Positions 7,422-16,119 of a DNA stretch of 43,324 nt are shown one piece after another. The stretch's first letter is position 1, and every line of letters starts with the position of its first letter. Source of the DNA: Enterococcus phoeniculicola ATCC BAA-412 (lineage in GTDB: Bacteria > Bacillota > Bacilli > Lactobacillales > Enterococcaceae); assembly GCF_000407505.1 (NCBI RefSeq), contig NZ_ASWE01000007.1:1-43324 (forward strand). Direction: 5' to 3'. Below the pieces are notes generated by a model, which did no database searches, had not been told where the DNA came from, and saw only the letters and a program-made list of their open reading frames with translations. The position numbers and the translations under genes were made by a program.

Positions 7422-8903
7422 GTGCGGTTCACGACTGCACAACGACAAATTATGAAAAAAGAAAAGAAAGAAAAAAAATCGTTATCGTCCTTTAGTATTT
7501 TATTTCTGATTCTTTTTGCATTAACAGCCGTTTCTTGGTTATTGTCTGGTCAGACATTTACCCCAACGATTCCAGCAGGTGGAACAGAAGAGGTAAGTAA
7601 AGTAGTTGGTGCGAAGCTATCAGATTTTGTGATGTCTCCATTCAACGGTTTTGGAGATGCGATTGATATCTGTGTATTTATTTTAGTATTAGGTGGTTTT
7701 TTAAACATTGTCACAAAGACAGGAACTCTAGAGGCTGGGATTCAGCATATTGTAAAAAAATTGAAAGGCAATGAGTTAATTATTATTCCCATATTAATGA
7801 TTTTGTTTTCAATAGGTGGATCAACATACGGTATGGCTGAAGAAACTATTCCATTTTATGCCTTATTGACAGCTGCAATGGTTGCCTCAGGTTTTGATAC
7901 GATAGTGGCCGTTGGAACAGTTATGTTAGGGGCAGGCTCAGGAGTAATTGGTTCCACTGTAAATCCCTTTTCTACAGGAGTCGCAATGGATGCGTTACGA
8001 GGAATCGACATCAAACCGAATACAGGAATCGTCTTATTAGTTGGTGCGGTTATCTGGATTACTACTACTGCTTTTTGTATTATTTGTGTGATGCGCTATG
8101 CCAAAAAGGTAAAAGCGGATAAAGGTTCAACCATACTTTCTCTGCAAGAACAAAAAGTGATGAATGAACAATTTTCAAAAGATGAGGGAGAAGAGCTTGT
8201 ATTTACAAAAAAACATAAGGTGATTTTATACTTATTTGCACTTTGTTTTCTTGTGATGATTGTGTCGCTTATTCCGTGGGGCTCATTTAATATCACTATT
8301 TTTAACGGCTGGACAAGCTTTTTAACCGGTCAAAGCTTTGGTGATTGGTATTTTGGTGATCTGGCGATGTGGTTCTTTATCATGAGTCTGGTTATTGGAA
8401 TTGTGTATGGATTTTCAGAAAAAGAAATTATTACGAACTTTATTGATGGTTCAAAAGATATTTTGTCTGTTGTTTTGATTATTGTCGTTGCTCGTGGTGC
8501 ATCTGTTTTAATGGCGACCACTCACTTAGATCTATTCATTTTAGACAAAGCAGCGAATAGCTTACAAGGATTTTCACCAGTGTTCTTTGTGATTGGTTCG
8601 TATCTATTGTATCTGTTTCTCTCTTTCTTAATCCCGTCAACATCAGGATTAGCGTATATTTCTATCCCTGTCATGGGAGGCCTAGCACACAGTATTGGAC
8701 TGAGTCCAGATGTGATGATTATTATCTTTAGTTCTGGGTGTGGATTGATTAATTTGATTACGCCAACATCTGGTGTGGTCATGGGTGGATTAGAGATATC
8801 ACATGTGAATTATTCTACATGGATTAAATTTATGGCAAAACCGATAGTTATTATAGGCGTGATGAATTTAGTTGTACTAATCGTCTCAATGCTACTTGTC
8901 TGA
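7422..8903 (+). CDS. arcD: YfcC-family transporter of the arc cluster (probable arginine/ornithine exchanger)
   Basis: 493-residue membrane protein with about a dozen hydrophobic segments, the family motif GGSTYGMAEETIPFY near 144, and GAGSGVIGSTVNPFSTG near 181. It belongs to the YfcC / C4-dicarboxylate anaerobic carrier-like family, not to the classical APC-type ArcD. Its position suggests arginine uptake in exchange for ornithine, but specificity is inferred from context only. GTG at 7422 follows AGAAGGGAGC and is the better start; ATG at 7452 lacks an RBS and would remove ten residues. argR follows 67 nt after the stop. Confidence 0.88.
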   Translation: MRFTTAQRQIMKKEKKEKKSLSSFSILFLILFALTAVSWLLSGQTFTPTIPAGGTEEVSKVVGAKLSDFVMSPFNGFGDAIDICVFILVLGGFLNIVTKTGTLEAGIQHIVKKLKGNELIIIPILMILFSIGGSTYGMAEETIPFYALLTAAMVASGFDTIVAVGTVMLGAGSGVIGSTVNPFSTGVAMDALRGIDIKPNTGIVLLVGAVIWITTTAFCIICVMRYAKKVKADKGSTILSLQEQKVMNEQFSKDEGEELVFTKKHKVILYLFALCFLVMIVSLIPWGSFNITIFNGWTSFLTGQSFGDWYFGDLAMWFFIMSLVIGIVYGFSEKEIITNFIDGSKDILSVVLIIVVARGASVLMATTHLDLFILDKAANSLQGFSPVFFVIGSYLLYLFLSFLIPSTSGLAYISIPVMGGLAHSIGLSPDVMIIIFSSGCGLINLITPTSGVVMGGLEISHVNYSTWIKFMAKPIVIIGVMNLVVLIVSMLLV

Positions 8904-8970
8904 GAGGATAGAAGAAAAAAGACGTTCCCACTTTCTAGTAAAAAGAAGCAAAGAGAAAGGAAGGGTCTGC

Positions 8971-9435
8971 ATGAAAAAAGAGAGTCGAAGAAGATTAATC
9001 AAACAATTAATCACACAAAATGATATTGAAACACAGAGCGAACTAATCGATTTGCTGAAAAATGAGGGGATTCAAGTTACCCAAACAACGATTTCTAGAG
9101 ATATACGTGAAATGAATATTGTGAAGATGCATGTTGGAAGTAATCGTGTAAAATATGCATTATTTACACAAGTAAAGCCATTTGACAGTGAAGAAAAATT
9201 ACGAGAAACATTGAAAGAATCTGCTGTAGGTATTGAACAAGTTGAATTTATGATTATCATTCATACAGATATGGATAGTGCAGATGTAATTACCAATTAT
9301 TTGGATGAAGTTAATTATGAAGAAATTGCTGGAACCATTGCTGGAATTGATACAATTATTATCATTGCTTATTCAAAAGAAGTCGCTGACCATTTATTGG
9401 AGCGATTTAAACGAATGATGAATGCAACGAGCTAG
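8971..9435 (+). CDS. argR: Arginine repressor ArgR/AhrC family, altered ligand motif
   Basis: 154 residues, the usual size. The N-terminal winged helix carries QTTISRDIRE at 38-47. The C-terminal hexamerisation and arginine-binding domain ends in GTIAGIDT (121-128), where the family consensus is GTIAGDDT, so the first of two arginine-contacting aspartates is Ile126. ATG at 8971 is chosen because AAAGGAAGGG lies at proper spacing; an upstream TTG in frame (8896) overlaps the transporter gene and has no RBS. Lactobacillales often have several ArgR paralogues that work in pairs. A long hairpin terminator follows at 9604-9648. Confidence 0.93.
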   Translation: MKKESRRRLIKQLITQNDIETQSELIDLLKNEGIQVTQTTISRDIREMNIVKMHVGSNRVKYALFTQVKPFDSEEKLRETLKESAVGIEQVEFMIIIHTDMDSADVITNYLDEVNYEEIAGTIAGIDTIIIIAYSKEVADHLLERFKRMMNATS

Positions 9436-9472
9436 GTGAAAAAAACTCCTTATGAAAAAATGTGCGAAGAGA

Positions 9473-9600
9473 GTAAGGTCGGGATAAAAGTGTGTAAATC
9501 TGAGAACAGGGACTGTGCATTAGTGAAAGTGAAGCTACGTGATTTGTGGCACTAAGCAGATACATCACGACACCTCTTTTTGCAACCTTTATTAAGATTC
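9473..9600 (+). repeat. Degenerate intergenic repeat, copy R1 (after argR)
   Basis: The head GTCGGGATAAAAGTGT (9478 on) matches R2 and R3. The core 9512-9566 (ACTGTGCATTAG...) aligns with 31218-31273 at roughly 75% by eye and with the minus strand of 18480-18545. The tail AACCTTTATTAA recurs after the ABC exporter. There is no ORF inside. Confidence 0.6.
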
Positions 9601-9603
9601 TAC

Positions 9604-9648
9604 GAGGGTGAGATATAACTTAAATAGTTATGTCTCGCTCTTTCTTTT
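9604..9648. terminator. Hairpin terminator after argR
   Basis: A 15-bp stem: GGGTGAGATATAACT pairs with AGTTATGTCTCGCTC around loop TAAAT (three G-T pairs), followed by TTTCTTTTC. It belongs to the CATAACT/AGTTATG hairpin family also seen at 17974 and 41186. Confidence 0.8.
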
Positions 9649-9752
9649 CGTCTCTTTAGCCAGTCAGAAAAAAGAAAAATAATAAAGAAATGGGTCAATG
9701 GTTGTTTTTTCCCGATTTATTTATCTAAAAGAGAGCAAACCTTGTCATTTTC

Positions 9753-9842
9753 TGCTATACTAGGAACGTTGCAAGTTCCCGAGAGGATTCGCAAGAAATT
9801 GTGGAGATGCCTTGTAACCGAAATTATTAAGGGGGAATCAAA
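9753..9842 (+). promoter_or_regulatory. SMK box (SAM-III) riboswitch and promoter of metK
   Basis: An extended -10 box TGCTATACT (9753-9761) places transcription start near 9768. The leader then follows the SMK pattern: GTTGCAAG (9768-9775) pairs with CTTGTAAC (9811-9818), and AGTTCCCGAGAGGAT and GAGATGCCTTGTAACCG are conserved elements. GGGGGAA just before the ATG can pair with TTCCC (9776-9780), hiding the ribosome site when SAM is bound. This is translational feedback control of SAM synthetase, typical of Lactobacillales. Confidence 0.93.
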
Positions 9843-11033
9843 ATGACAGAAAGACATTTATTTACATCAGAGTCCGTTTCTGAAGGACATCCGGATAAGG
9901 TAGCTGACCAAATCAGCGATGCAATCCTGGATGCAATTTTAGCAAAGGATCCGATGGCACGGGTTGCATGCGAAACATCTGTAACCACAGGCTTAGTATT
10001 AGTTTTTGGTGAAATCTCTACCACAGCTTATGTGGATATCCAAAAAATTGTGCGAAATACAATTAAAGAAATTGGTTATACACGAGCAAAATTTGGTTTT
10101 GACGGCGATACAGCAGCAGTTTTGGTTGCTATTGATGAACAGTCACCAGATATTGCACAAGGGGTAGACGAAGCACTAGAAATTCGCGATGAAAAGAAAG
10201 AGTCACTTGATGAGATTGGGGCAGGAGACCAAGGATTAATGTTTGGATTTGCTGTGGATGAAACACCAGAGTTAATGCCGCTACCTATTGCGTTGAGTCA
10301 CCGTTTAGTGAGACGTCTTGCGGAGCTTCGCAAGAATGAAACGTTAGAGTATTTACGTCCTGATGCAAAATCACAAGTAACCGTAGAATATGATGAACAG
10401 GGCTTACCACAGCGTGTGGATACCGTAGTTATTAGTACACAGCATGATGATGCTATCGACAATGAAACGATTCGCAGAGATGTCATTGAAACAGTAATTA
10501 AGGAAGTTATCCCTGCTGAGTTATTAGATGAACAAACAAAGTATTATATTAATCCAACCGGTCGCTTTGTTATCGGTGGTCCTCAAGGAGATGCGGGCTT
10601 AACGGGTCGAAAAATTATTGTCGATACCTATGGAGGCTACGCTCGTCATGGGGGAGGTGCATTTTCTGGGAAAGATGCAACAAAAGTGGATCGCTCTGCA
10701 AGTTATGCAGCCCGGTATATTGCAAAAAATATTGTTGCTGCTGGTTTGGCTAAAAAAGTGGAAGTTCAGCTTGCTTATGCCATTGGTGTGGCACAGCCTG
10801 TATCCATTTCAATCAATACCTTTGATACAGCAACTGTTCCAGAATCAAAATTAATCGAAGCAGTACGTGAAAACTTTGATTTACGTCCGGCTGGAATCAT
10901 TGAAATGCTTGACCTACGTCGTCCGATTTACAGACAGACAGCAGCATATGGTCATTTTGGTCGTACAGATATCGATTTGCCTTGGGAAAAAACGGATAAA
11001 GTAGATGCGTTAAAGGCGAGTTTGAAAGAGTAG
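9843..11033 (+). CDS. metK: S-adenosylmethionine synthetase
   Basis: Makes SAM from methionine and ATP. The 396 residues are standard for the family. Visible are the ATP/methionine site [15 protein letters not shown] with His16, [10 protein letters not shown] near 125, the glycine-rich phosphate loop GGGAFSGKD near 269, and the C-terminal GHFGR segment. Monocistronic: SMK box in front, strong terminator 5 nt after the stop codon. Confidence 0.98.
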   Translation: MTERHLFTSESVSEGHPDKVADQISDAILDAILAKDPMARVACETSVTTGLVLVFGEISTTAYVDIQKIVRNTIKEIGYTRAKFGFDGDTAAVLVAIDEQSPDIAQGVDEALEIRDEKKESLDEIGAGDQGLMFGFAVDETPELMPLPIALSHRLVRRLAELRKNETLEYLRPDAKSQVTVEYDEQGLPQRVDTVVISTQHDDAIDNETIRRDVIETVIKEVIPAELLDEQTKYYINPTGRFVIGGPQGDAGLTGRKIIVDTYGGYARHGGGAFSGKDATKVDRSASYAARYIAKNIVAAGLAKKVEVQLAYAIGVAQPVSISINTFDTATVPESKLIEAVRENFDLRPAGIIEMLDLRRPIYRQTAAYGHFGRTDIDLPWEKTDKVDALKASLKE

Positions 11034-11038
11034 AGAGG

Positions 11039-11079
11039 CGACTTCTATTAACGGGCCAGTTAATAGAAGTCGTTTTTTT
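11039..11079 (+). terminator. metK intrinsic terminator
   Basis: Perfect 14-bp stem CGACTTCTATTAAC / GTTAATAGAAGTCG with loop GGGCCA, followed by seven T residues. Confidence 0.92.
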
Positions 11080-11192
11080 GTCTAAAAGAGTGACTGATAA
11101 AGGAAGAAACCTGAATAAGAGTCGCTCAAATCAGAAAGAGTTCTTCTCATGAAGAAGGACGAAAAAATTTAACAAACAAAGGAGTTATCAAC

Positions 11193-12668
11193 TTGGAAAG
11201 AAAAACAAATGTCACCTTAGTGACGATTAGTATATTTGTTGCAACATTTATGACAGCTATAGAAGGCACGATTGTTACGACGGCAATGCCGACGATTGTG
11301 GGCTCACTGCATGGAATTGAGATTATGAACTGGGTGTTTTCTATTTATCTGCTGACTAATGCAATGTTAACACCGATTTATGGAAAATTAGCAGATAAAA
11401 TAGGAAGAAAGCCTGTCTTTTTATTTGGTGTACTTGTCTTTATGATTGGCTCTTCTCTTTGTGGATTTTCGCAAGACATGATGACGCTGATTATTGCACG
11501 AGGGATTCAAGGTGTGGGTGCTGGAGCAATCATGCCTGTTGCACTCACTATTATTGGTGATTTGTATAGTATTGAAAAAAGAGCAAAGCTTCTTGGGTTA
11601 ACAAGTGCTGCTTGGGGAATTGCCAGTGTGGTGGGACCTTTAGCAGGAGGCTTTATCGTAGATACAGTCGGCTGGCATTGGATATTTTTTATCAATATTC
11701 CGATAGGGATTGTATTAATGGGATTAATTTGGTACTTCTTGATTGAGAAAAAACAAGTAAGAGAAACAAAAAAAACAGATATCTTAGGATCAATCAGCTT
11801 GATGCTAGTTTTGTTAATGCTATTGCTCGCTTTTCAATTTTTAGGAGATCAAGGAGTAAGTGGGACGGTAATTGGCTTGTTTATTGGCAGTATTCTTAGC
11901 TTGGTTCTCTTTATCTGGGCGGAAAAGAACGCAGAAGATCCGGTTATTTCATTGACATTATTTACCAATCGTGTGTTTGTCGTGGTGAATTTGGTTGCAG
12001 CACTCGTTGGTGGATTTTTAATGGGGATTGATGTGTATATTCCTATGTGGATGCAAGGGGTACTTGGAATGAGTGCGGCTATTGGTGGATTAGTGTTAGC
12101 ACCTCTCTCTATTTTATGGATGGCAGGCTCTTTCATTGCGGGTCGCTGGATGGGGAAAATGTCTATTCACAAACTTTTATTTATTGGTCTAACGATTATT
12201 TTTGCAGGAGGATTAGGCTTAGTGTTCATGCCTATTCATGCCCATTTCACTTGGTTCTTAGTCATATCTTCTATCACAGGAGTCGGATTAGGGATTACAT
12301 TTACAACAACAACCGTTGGCGCTCAAAGCAGTGTGCCAGAAGATCAGTTAGGTGTGGCAACCTCATTTAATACTTTGGCAAGAACAATAGGGCAGACAAT
12401 TATGGTGTCTGTTTTTGGTATTTTAATTAATAGTGTGACTAAACAAGAATTAGTAGAAAAACAGCTTACTAAGGATTCTGACATCATGAATAAACTGGTA
12501 AATCCACAAACGGCCAAGGAATTACCCATTGATTTATTAAAACCTTTACGAGAAATATTATATAATGGCTTGCACAGAGTCTATTTTGTTGGTATTTTAT
12601 TGATAATCATTACGCTAGTATTAACCATATTTATGGGAAAACAAGGAAAAGGTAAGGTGAGAAACTAA
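11193..12668 (+). CDS. MFS multidrug exporter, DHA2 (EmrB/QacA) family
   Basis: 491 residues, strongly hydrophobic, compatible with the 14 membrane segments of drug:H+ antiporter family 2. Motif A-like GKLADKIGRKPVFLFG lies near residue 65, and the antiporter motif C-like stretch WGIASVVGPLAGGFI near 142. Start is TTG at 11193 after AAAGGAGTTATCAAC; there is no better ATG. The esterase gene begins 1 nt after the stop codon, so the two are co-transcribed. The exported compound is unknown. Confidence 0.88.
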   Translation: MERKTNVTLVTISIFVATFMTAIEGTIVTTAMPTIVGSLHGIEIMNWVFSIYLLTNAMLTPIYGKLADKIGRKPVFLFGVLVFMIGSSLCGFSQDMMTLIIARGIQGVGAGAIMPVALTIIGDLYSIEKRAKLLGLTSAAWGIASVVGPLAGGFIVDTVGWHWIFFINIPIGIVLMGLIWYFLIEKKQVRETKKTDILGSISLMLVLLMLLLAFQFLGDQGVSGTVIGLFIGSILSLVLFIWAEKNAEDPVISLTLFTNRVFVVVNLVAALVGGFLMGIDVYIPMWMQGVLGMSAAIGGLVLAPLSILWMAGSFIAGRWMGKMSIHKLLFIGLTIIFAGGLGLVFMPIHAHFTWFLVISSITGVGLGITFTTTTVGAQSSVPEDQLGVATSFNTLARTIGQTIMVSVFGILINSVTKQELVEKQLTKDSDIMNKLVNPQTAKELPIDLLKPLREILYNGLHRVYFVGILLIIITLVLTIFMGKQGKGKVRN

Positions 12669-12669
12669 A

Positions 12670-13458
12670 ATGGCATTTATACAGGCAAATATCTATTCAA
12701 ATGTATTGGAAATGGAAGTAAACATAAACGTAATTCTTCCTCAAAAAACAGAAAAAGTAATTGGAGAAAGTACACAACAGGCAAGTACGGATGTCCCTGT
12801 TTTATATTTGTTACATGGAATGGGAGGCAATCATAGCGTATGGGCACGCCGGACATCTATTGAAAGATATGTTGCCCAGTATCAAATGGCGGTCATTATG
12901 CCTTCTACAGACCTTGGATGGTACACAAATACAACGTATGATATGCGCTACTGGGATTTTATTGCAGAGGAACTTCCAGAAATCTGTCATGAACTCTTTC
13001 CGCAGCTGACGACGAAGCGAGAAAAAACATTTGCTGCCGGCTTATCTATGGGCGGATATGGAGCTTTGAAGTTAGGCCTGAAAAAACCAGATACTTTTGC
13101 AGCTGTTGCTTCTTTATCAGGAGCTGTAGCGATTGGCGGAAATATGGAAGCATTATTAACAATACGAAATGCAAAATTCTGGGAAGGAATTTTTGGTCCA
13201 TTAGACCAAGTGGAAGGCTCGGAAAATGATCCACTGTATTTAGTAGAGACATTAGCAGCGAGTAAAAAAGAAACTCCCCGTTTTTATCTTGCTTGTGGAG
13301 AAGAGGATTTTCTTTATTCTGCAAACCTGCAAATTGTTTCAAAAATGGAAGAGATGAAGATGCCAGTTACATTTGAACATGGCCCCGGTAACCATACGTG
13401 GGAATTTTGGGACCAGTGGATTCAACGAGTCCTTCAATGGCTGCATGAATCTAACTAA
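12670..13458 (+). CDS. Alpha/beta-hydrolase esterase (tributyrin esterase / EstA-like)
   Basis: 262-residue cytoplasmic serine hydrolase of the esterase D / S-formylglutathione hydrolase-like fold. The oxyanion motif LLHGMGGNHSVW starts at 48, the nucleophile elbow is GLSMGGYGA (Ser126), the likely acid is in CGEEDFLYSAN, and the likely histidine is in GPGNHTWEFW. It resembles lactococcal EstA, which cuts short-chain acyl esters. Pairing with an efflux pump may mean that both act on the same ester compound, but this is inference. Confidence 0.85.
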   Translation: MAFIQANIYSNVLEMEVNINVILPQKTEKVIGESTQQASTDVPVLYLLHGMGGNHSVWARRTSIERYVAQYQMAVIMPSTDLGWYTNTTYDMRYWDFIAEELPEICHELFPQLTTKREKTFAAGLSMGGYGALKLGLKKPDTFAAVASLSGAVAIGGNMEALLTIRNAKFWEGIFGPLDQVEGSENDPLYLVETLAASKKETPRFYLACGEEDFLYSANLQIVSKMEEMKMPVTFEHGPGNHTWEFWDQWIQRVLQWLHESN

Positions 13459-13469
13459 AAAAAACAGAA

Positions 13470-13581
13470 AAAGAGTTCGTTACCCTTTGTAAAGCCCTCC
13501 AAAAAGTTAGATTTTTGGGGGACAGCTCATTTTTCAAAGATAGTTCTTTAACTAGCTTTGAAGAAGAGTAACGAGCTCTTT
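13470..13581. repeat. Three-way-junction structured element and bidirectional terminator
   Basis: A 14-bp outer stem (AAAGAGTTCGTTAC 13470-13483 with GTAACGAGCTCTTT 13568-13581) encloses two hairpins: CCTCCAAAAA/TTTTTGGGGG (13496-13521) and TTCAAAG-a-TAGTT / AACTA-g-CTTTGAA (13533-13562). The + strand continues into a T-tract (13579-13585). It lies between convergent genes, so it can stop both. The cloverleaf layout exceeds a plain terminator and suggests a mobile palindromic repeat. Confidence 0.75.
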
Positions 13582-13605
13582 TTTTGTGCTTACATGATGA
13601 AAAAA

Positions 13606-14292
13606 CTAAGCTTTTTTTTCACAAAAACGAGCGTGTAATCCATCCAAGTAAATAGAAACACTCTCTAAATATTCATTTTTTAAGTGCCGATTTCTTCTTG
13701 ATTGCATTCCTTGCTGAATATTTCTCAGCTGATTTGCTTCAGCGTAATCACGCATAAAATGAATATGCTCTAATAGCGCTTGATTTCCGTCAATAATTTC
13801 TTGGCGCAAATGGACTTCTTCTTTATAATCCATTATAAAGCCAATGAGCAGGTTATGAAATGAATTTACGGCTAGATGACTTTGTGCAAGCGGAATACCG
13901 CCAGAACGAAGAATTTGAATCATTGCATCAAGGTGTTCTAGGCGACTTGGATAAGCTGGAACGGTATGAATTTCTAGTTCTACACTACAAGGAAACTGGC
14001 TATATAAATCAAAATAACTCTCCATATAGGCAAGAATATCATGTTTCCAGGTGGGTTGTTTTTCAGGGACAATCAACTGCATTTCCATTGCTTCAGCCAT
14101 AGATTGAAGAAGCATCTGTTTATTTTTAAAATACCAGTAAAGCGCAGGGGCTTTGACATTTAATGCAGAGGCAATATGACGCATAGAGAGCGCATTTAAT
14201 TGCTGTTTATCTTCTAATAATTGAAAAGCTGTTTGAATAATTTTTTCTTTCGATAGTTTTGCTTCCATAGAGAGCTCAGAATCCTTTTTCAT
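13606..14292 (-). CDS. TetR-family transcriptional repressor
   Basis: 228 residues. The N-terminal TetR helix-turn-helix includes MRHIASALNVKAPALYWYFK around 41-60, of the TetR(class)-like type with the ALYWY(F/H) signature. The C-terminal half is a helical ligand-binding domain without close resemblance I can name. It is divergent from the ABC exporter pair, about 110 nt apart, so it probably represses that pair and is released by an exported compound (inference). The start is uncertain: ATG at 14292 and ATG at 14268 both lack a strong RBS. Confidence 0.9.
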   Translation of the reverse strand: MKKDSELSMEAKLSKEKIIQTAFQLLEDKQQLNALSMRHIASALNVKAPALYWYFKNKQMLLQSMAEAMEMQLIVPEKQPTWKHDILAYMESYFDLYSQFPCSVELEIHTVPAYPSRLEHLDAMIQILRSGGIPLAQSHLAVNSFHNLLIGFIMDYKEEVHLRQEIIDGNQALLEHIHFMRDYAEANQLRNIQQGMQSRRNRHLKNEYLESVSIYLDGLHARFCEKKA

Positions 14293-14403
14293 TAAAATTT
14301 GTCTTAATTGTTGCTATTAAATTTGAAACATGGTAAATTATTATGCGGCTTTATTTTACAGTGTTAAATAGATGCTGTCAATTTTTAGAAAGTGAGGAAA
14401 AAA

Positions 14404-16119
14404 ATGGACTTAATTTTAAAACATGTTAGGAATTATCTTGGACCTGTAATTATTTCACTACTTTCTGTGATTGTCATGGTAACTGCATCTTTATGGCAGC
14501 CCAAGTTGCTACAGGAAGTGTTGGAAGCAATACTTCAAGAAGATAATGATAAGATGCAGGGCTTAGGTATCTATCTAATCGGATTAGCTATCTTAGGGCT
14601 ATTAGCAGGAATTGTCAATACGGTTGCTTCTGCTCGCGTAGCACAAGGAGTTAGTGCAGATATTCGGGAAGAGACTTTCCGAAAAATTCAGACCTTTTCT
14701 TTTGGAAATATCGAAAAGTTTTCAGCAGGAAATTTGGTCGTGCGCTTAACAAATGATATCACTCAAATTCAAACGTTGATTATGATTTCGCTGCAGTCTC
14801 TTTTTCGTATTCCGATTTTATTTATAGGAAGCTTTATTTTAGCGATGATTACTTTACCTAAATTATGGTGGGTCATTGTTCTGCTAATTATTGCAGTTGT
14901 TATTATCACTGCTCTTTCCTTCACGCAGATGGGGAAACATTTTATGATTATTCAAAAGCTGATTGATAAAGTCAATGGCTTAGCAAAAGAAAATTTACTA
15001 GGGATTCGAGTAGTAAAATCGTTTGTTCAAGAGGACGCAGAATTATCACGATTTAAAACGGTGAGCGATAAACTGACCAAACACAATATTATTGTGGGCA
15101 CTTTATTTTCTGTGATGATTCCATCCTTTATGCTGGCAGCCAATTTAGCTGTCATAGGGTCAATTTTCTTTGTGAGTACATTAGTGAAGGATGATCCAAC
15201 GGTGATTGGCGGGATTGCGTCATTCATGAACTATTTGATGCAGATTATGATGGCGATTATTATCGGTGGAATGATGATGATGATGACGTCTCGTGCAGCT
15301 GTCTCTTTACAACGGATTAAAGAAATATTGAATACACAGCCAGATATTATTTATCCAAACGTACCTGAAGAAGAATTAGAAGGAAGCCTACAGTTCGACC
15401 ATGTGTCTTTCCGTTATCCAGGAGATGAAAAGGATACCTTAAAAGATGTCAGTTTCCAGATTCAACCTGGAGAAATGGTTGGGATTGTTGGTGCAACAGG
15501 GGCTGGTAAATCGACGCTGGCACAGTTAATTCCACGATTATTTGATCCAACAGAAGGAACAATCAGAATTGGTGGAAAAGATATCAAAACAGTAAATGAA
15601 CATAGCTTGAGACAAACAGTCTCGTTTGTCCTGCAAAAAGCGATTCTCTTTTCAGGAACGATTTCTCAAAATCTTCGACAAGGAAAAAAAGATGCAACAG
15701 AAAAAGATATGAGTCAAGCGACTCAAATTGCGCAGGCAAAAGAGTTTATTGAAAAATTGGCAGACCGTTATGAAGCTCCTGTAGAAGAAAGAAGCAATAA
15801 TTTTTCTGGCGGACAAAAACAACGTCTATCTATCTCTCGTGGCGTTATTGGTGAACCCAAAATTCTGATTTTAGATGATAGTACAAGTGCACTAGATGCC
15901 CGTTCTGAAAAACTTGTTCGAGAAGCTTTAGACCAAGATTTAAAAGAAACAACGACCCTTGTGATTGCGCAAAAGATTTCATCAGTGGTACGTGCGAATC
16001 GAATTTTAGTGTTGGATAAAGGTCAGCTGGTAGGTGAAGGAACGCATGAAGAGCTCGTTCGTTCAAATGCGGTCTATCAAGAAATTTATGAAACACAAAA
16101 AGGAACGGAGGAAGAATAG
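14404..16119 (+). CDS. Heterodimeric ABC multidrug exporter, subunit with degenerate ATP site
   Basis: 571 residues: six-helix transmembrane domain (about 1-310) then an ATPase domain. Walker A is GATGAGKST at 363-371 and the signature SGGQ at 468-471 is canonical. Walker B ends in Asp-Asp with Asp492 where the catalytic Glu normally is, and the switch histidine is replaced (VIAQKIS, Gln523). This is the inactive-site half of a heterodimer of the BmrCD/EfrAB/EfrCD type. ATG 14404 is preferred because GTGAGG at 14392-14397 is its RBS; GTG 14392 lies inside that RBS. Its partner begins directly after the stop. Confidence 0.92.
   Translation: MDLILKHVRNYLGPVIISLLSVIVMVTASLWQPKLLQEVLEAILQEDNDKMQGLGIYLIGLAILGLLAGIVNTVASARVAQGVSADIREETFRKIQTFSFGNIEKFSAGNLVVRLTNDITQIQTLIMISLQSLFRIPILFIGSFILAMITLPKLWWVIVLLIIAVVIITALSFTQMGKHFMIIQKLIDKVNGLAKENLLGIRVVKSFVQEDAELSRFKTVSDKLTKHNIIVGTLFSVMIPSFMLAANLAVIGSIFFVSTLVKDDPTVIGGIASFMNYLMQIMMAIIIGGMMMMMTSRAAVSLQRIKEILNTQPDIIYPNVPEEELEGSLQFDHVSFRYPGDEKDTLKDVSFQIQPGEMVGIVGATGAGKSTLAQLIPRLFDPTEGTIRIGGKDIKTVNEHSLRQTVSFVLQKAILFSGTISQNLRQGKKDATEKDMSQATQIAQAKEFIEKLADRYEAPVEERSNNFSGGQKQRLSISRGVIGEPKILILDDSTSALDARSEKLVREALDQDLKETTTLVIAQKISSVVRANRILVLDKGQLVGEGTHEELVRSNAVYQEIYETQKGTEEE

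Noticed and set aside
8896-8970. Longer ArgR from a TTG start at 8896
   Set aside because: It overlaps the transporter gene, has no RBS and adds 25 residues absent from the family; ATG 8971 has AAAGGAAGGG.
3103-9435. Horizontal acquisition of the arc operon next to the tRNA array
   Set aside because: No flanking repeats, integrase or attachment-like copy of a tRNA 3' end was found, and the composition resembles the neighbouring core genes.
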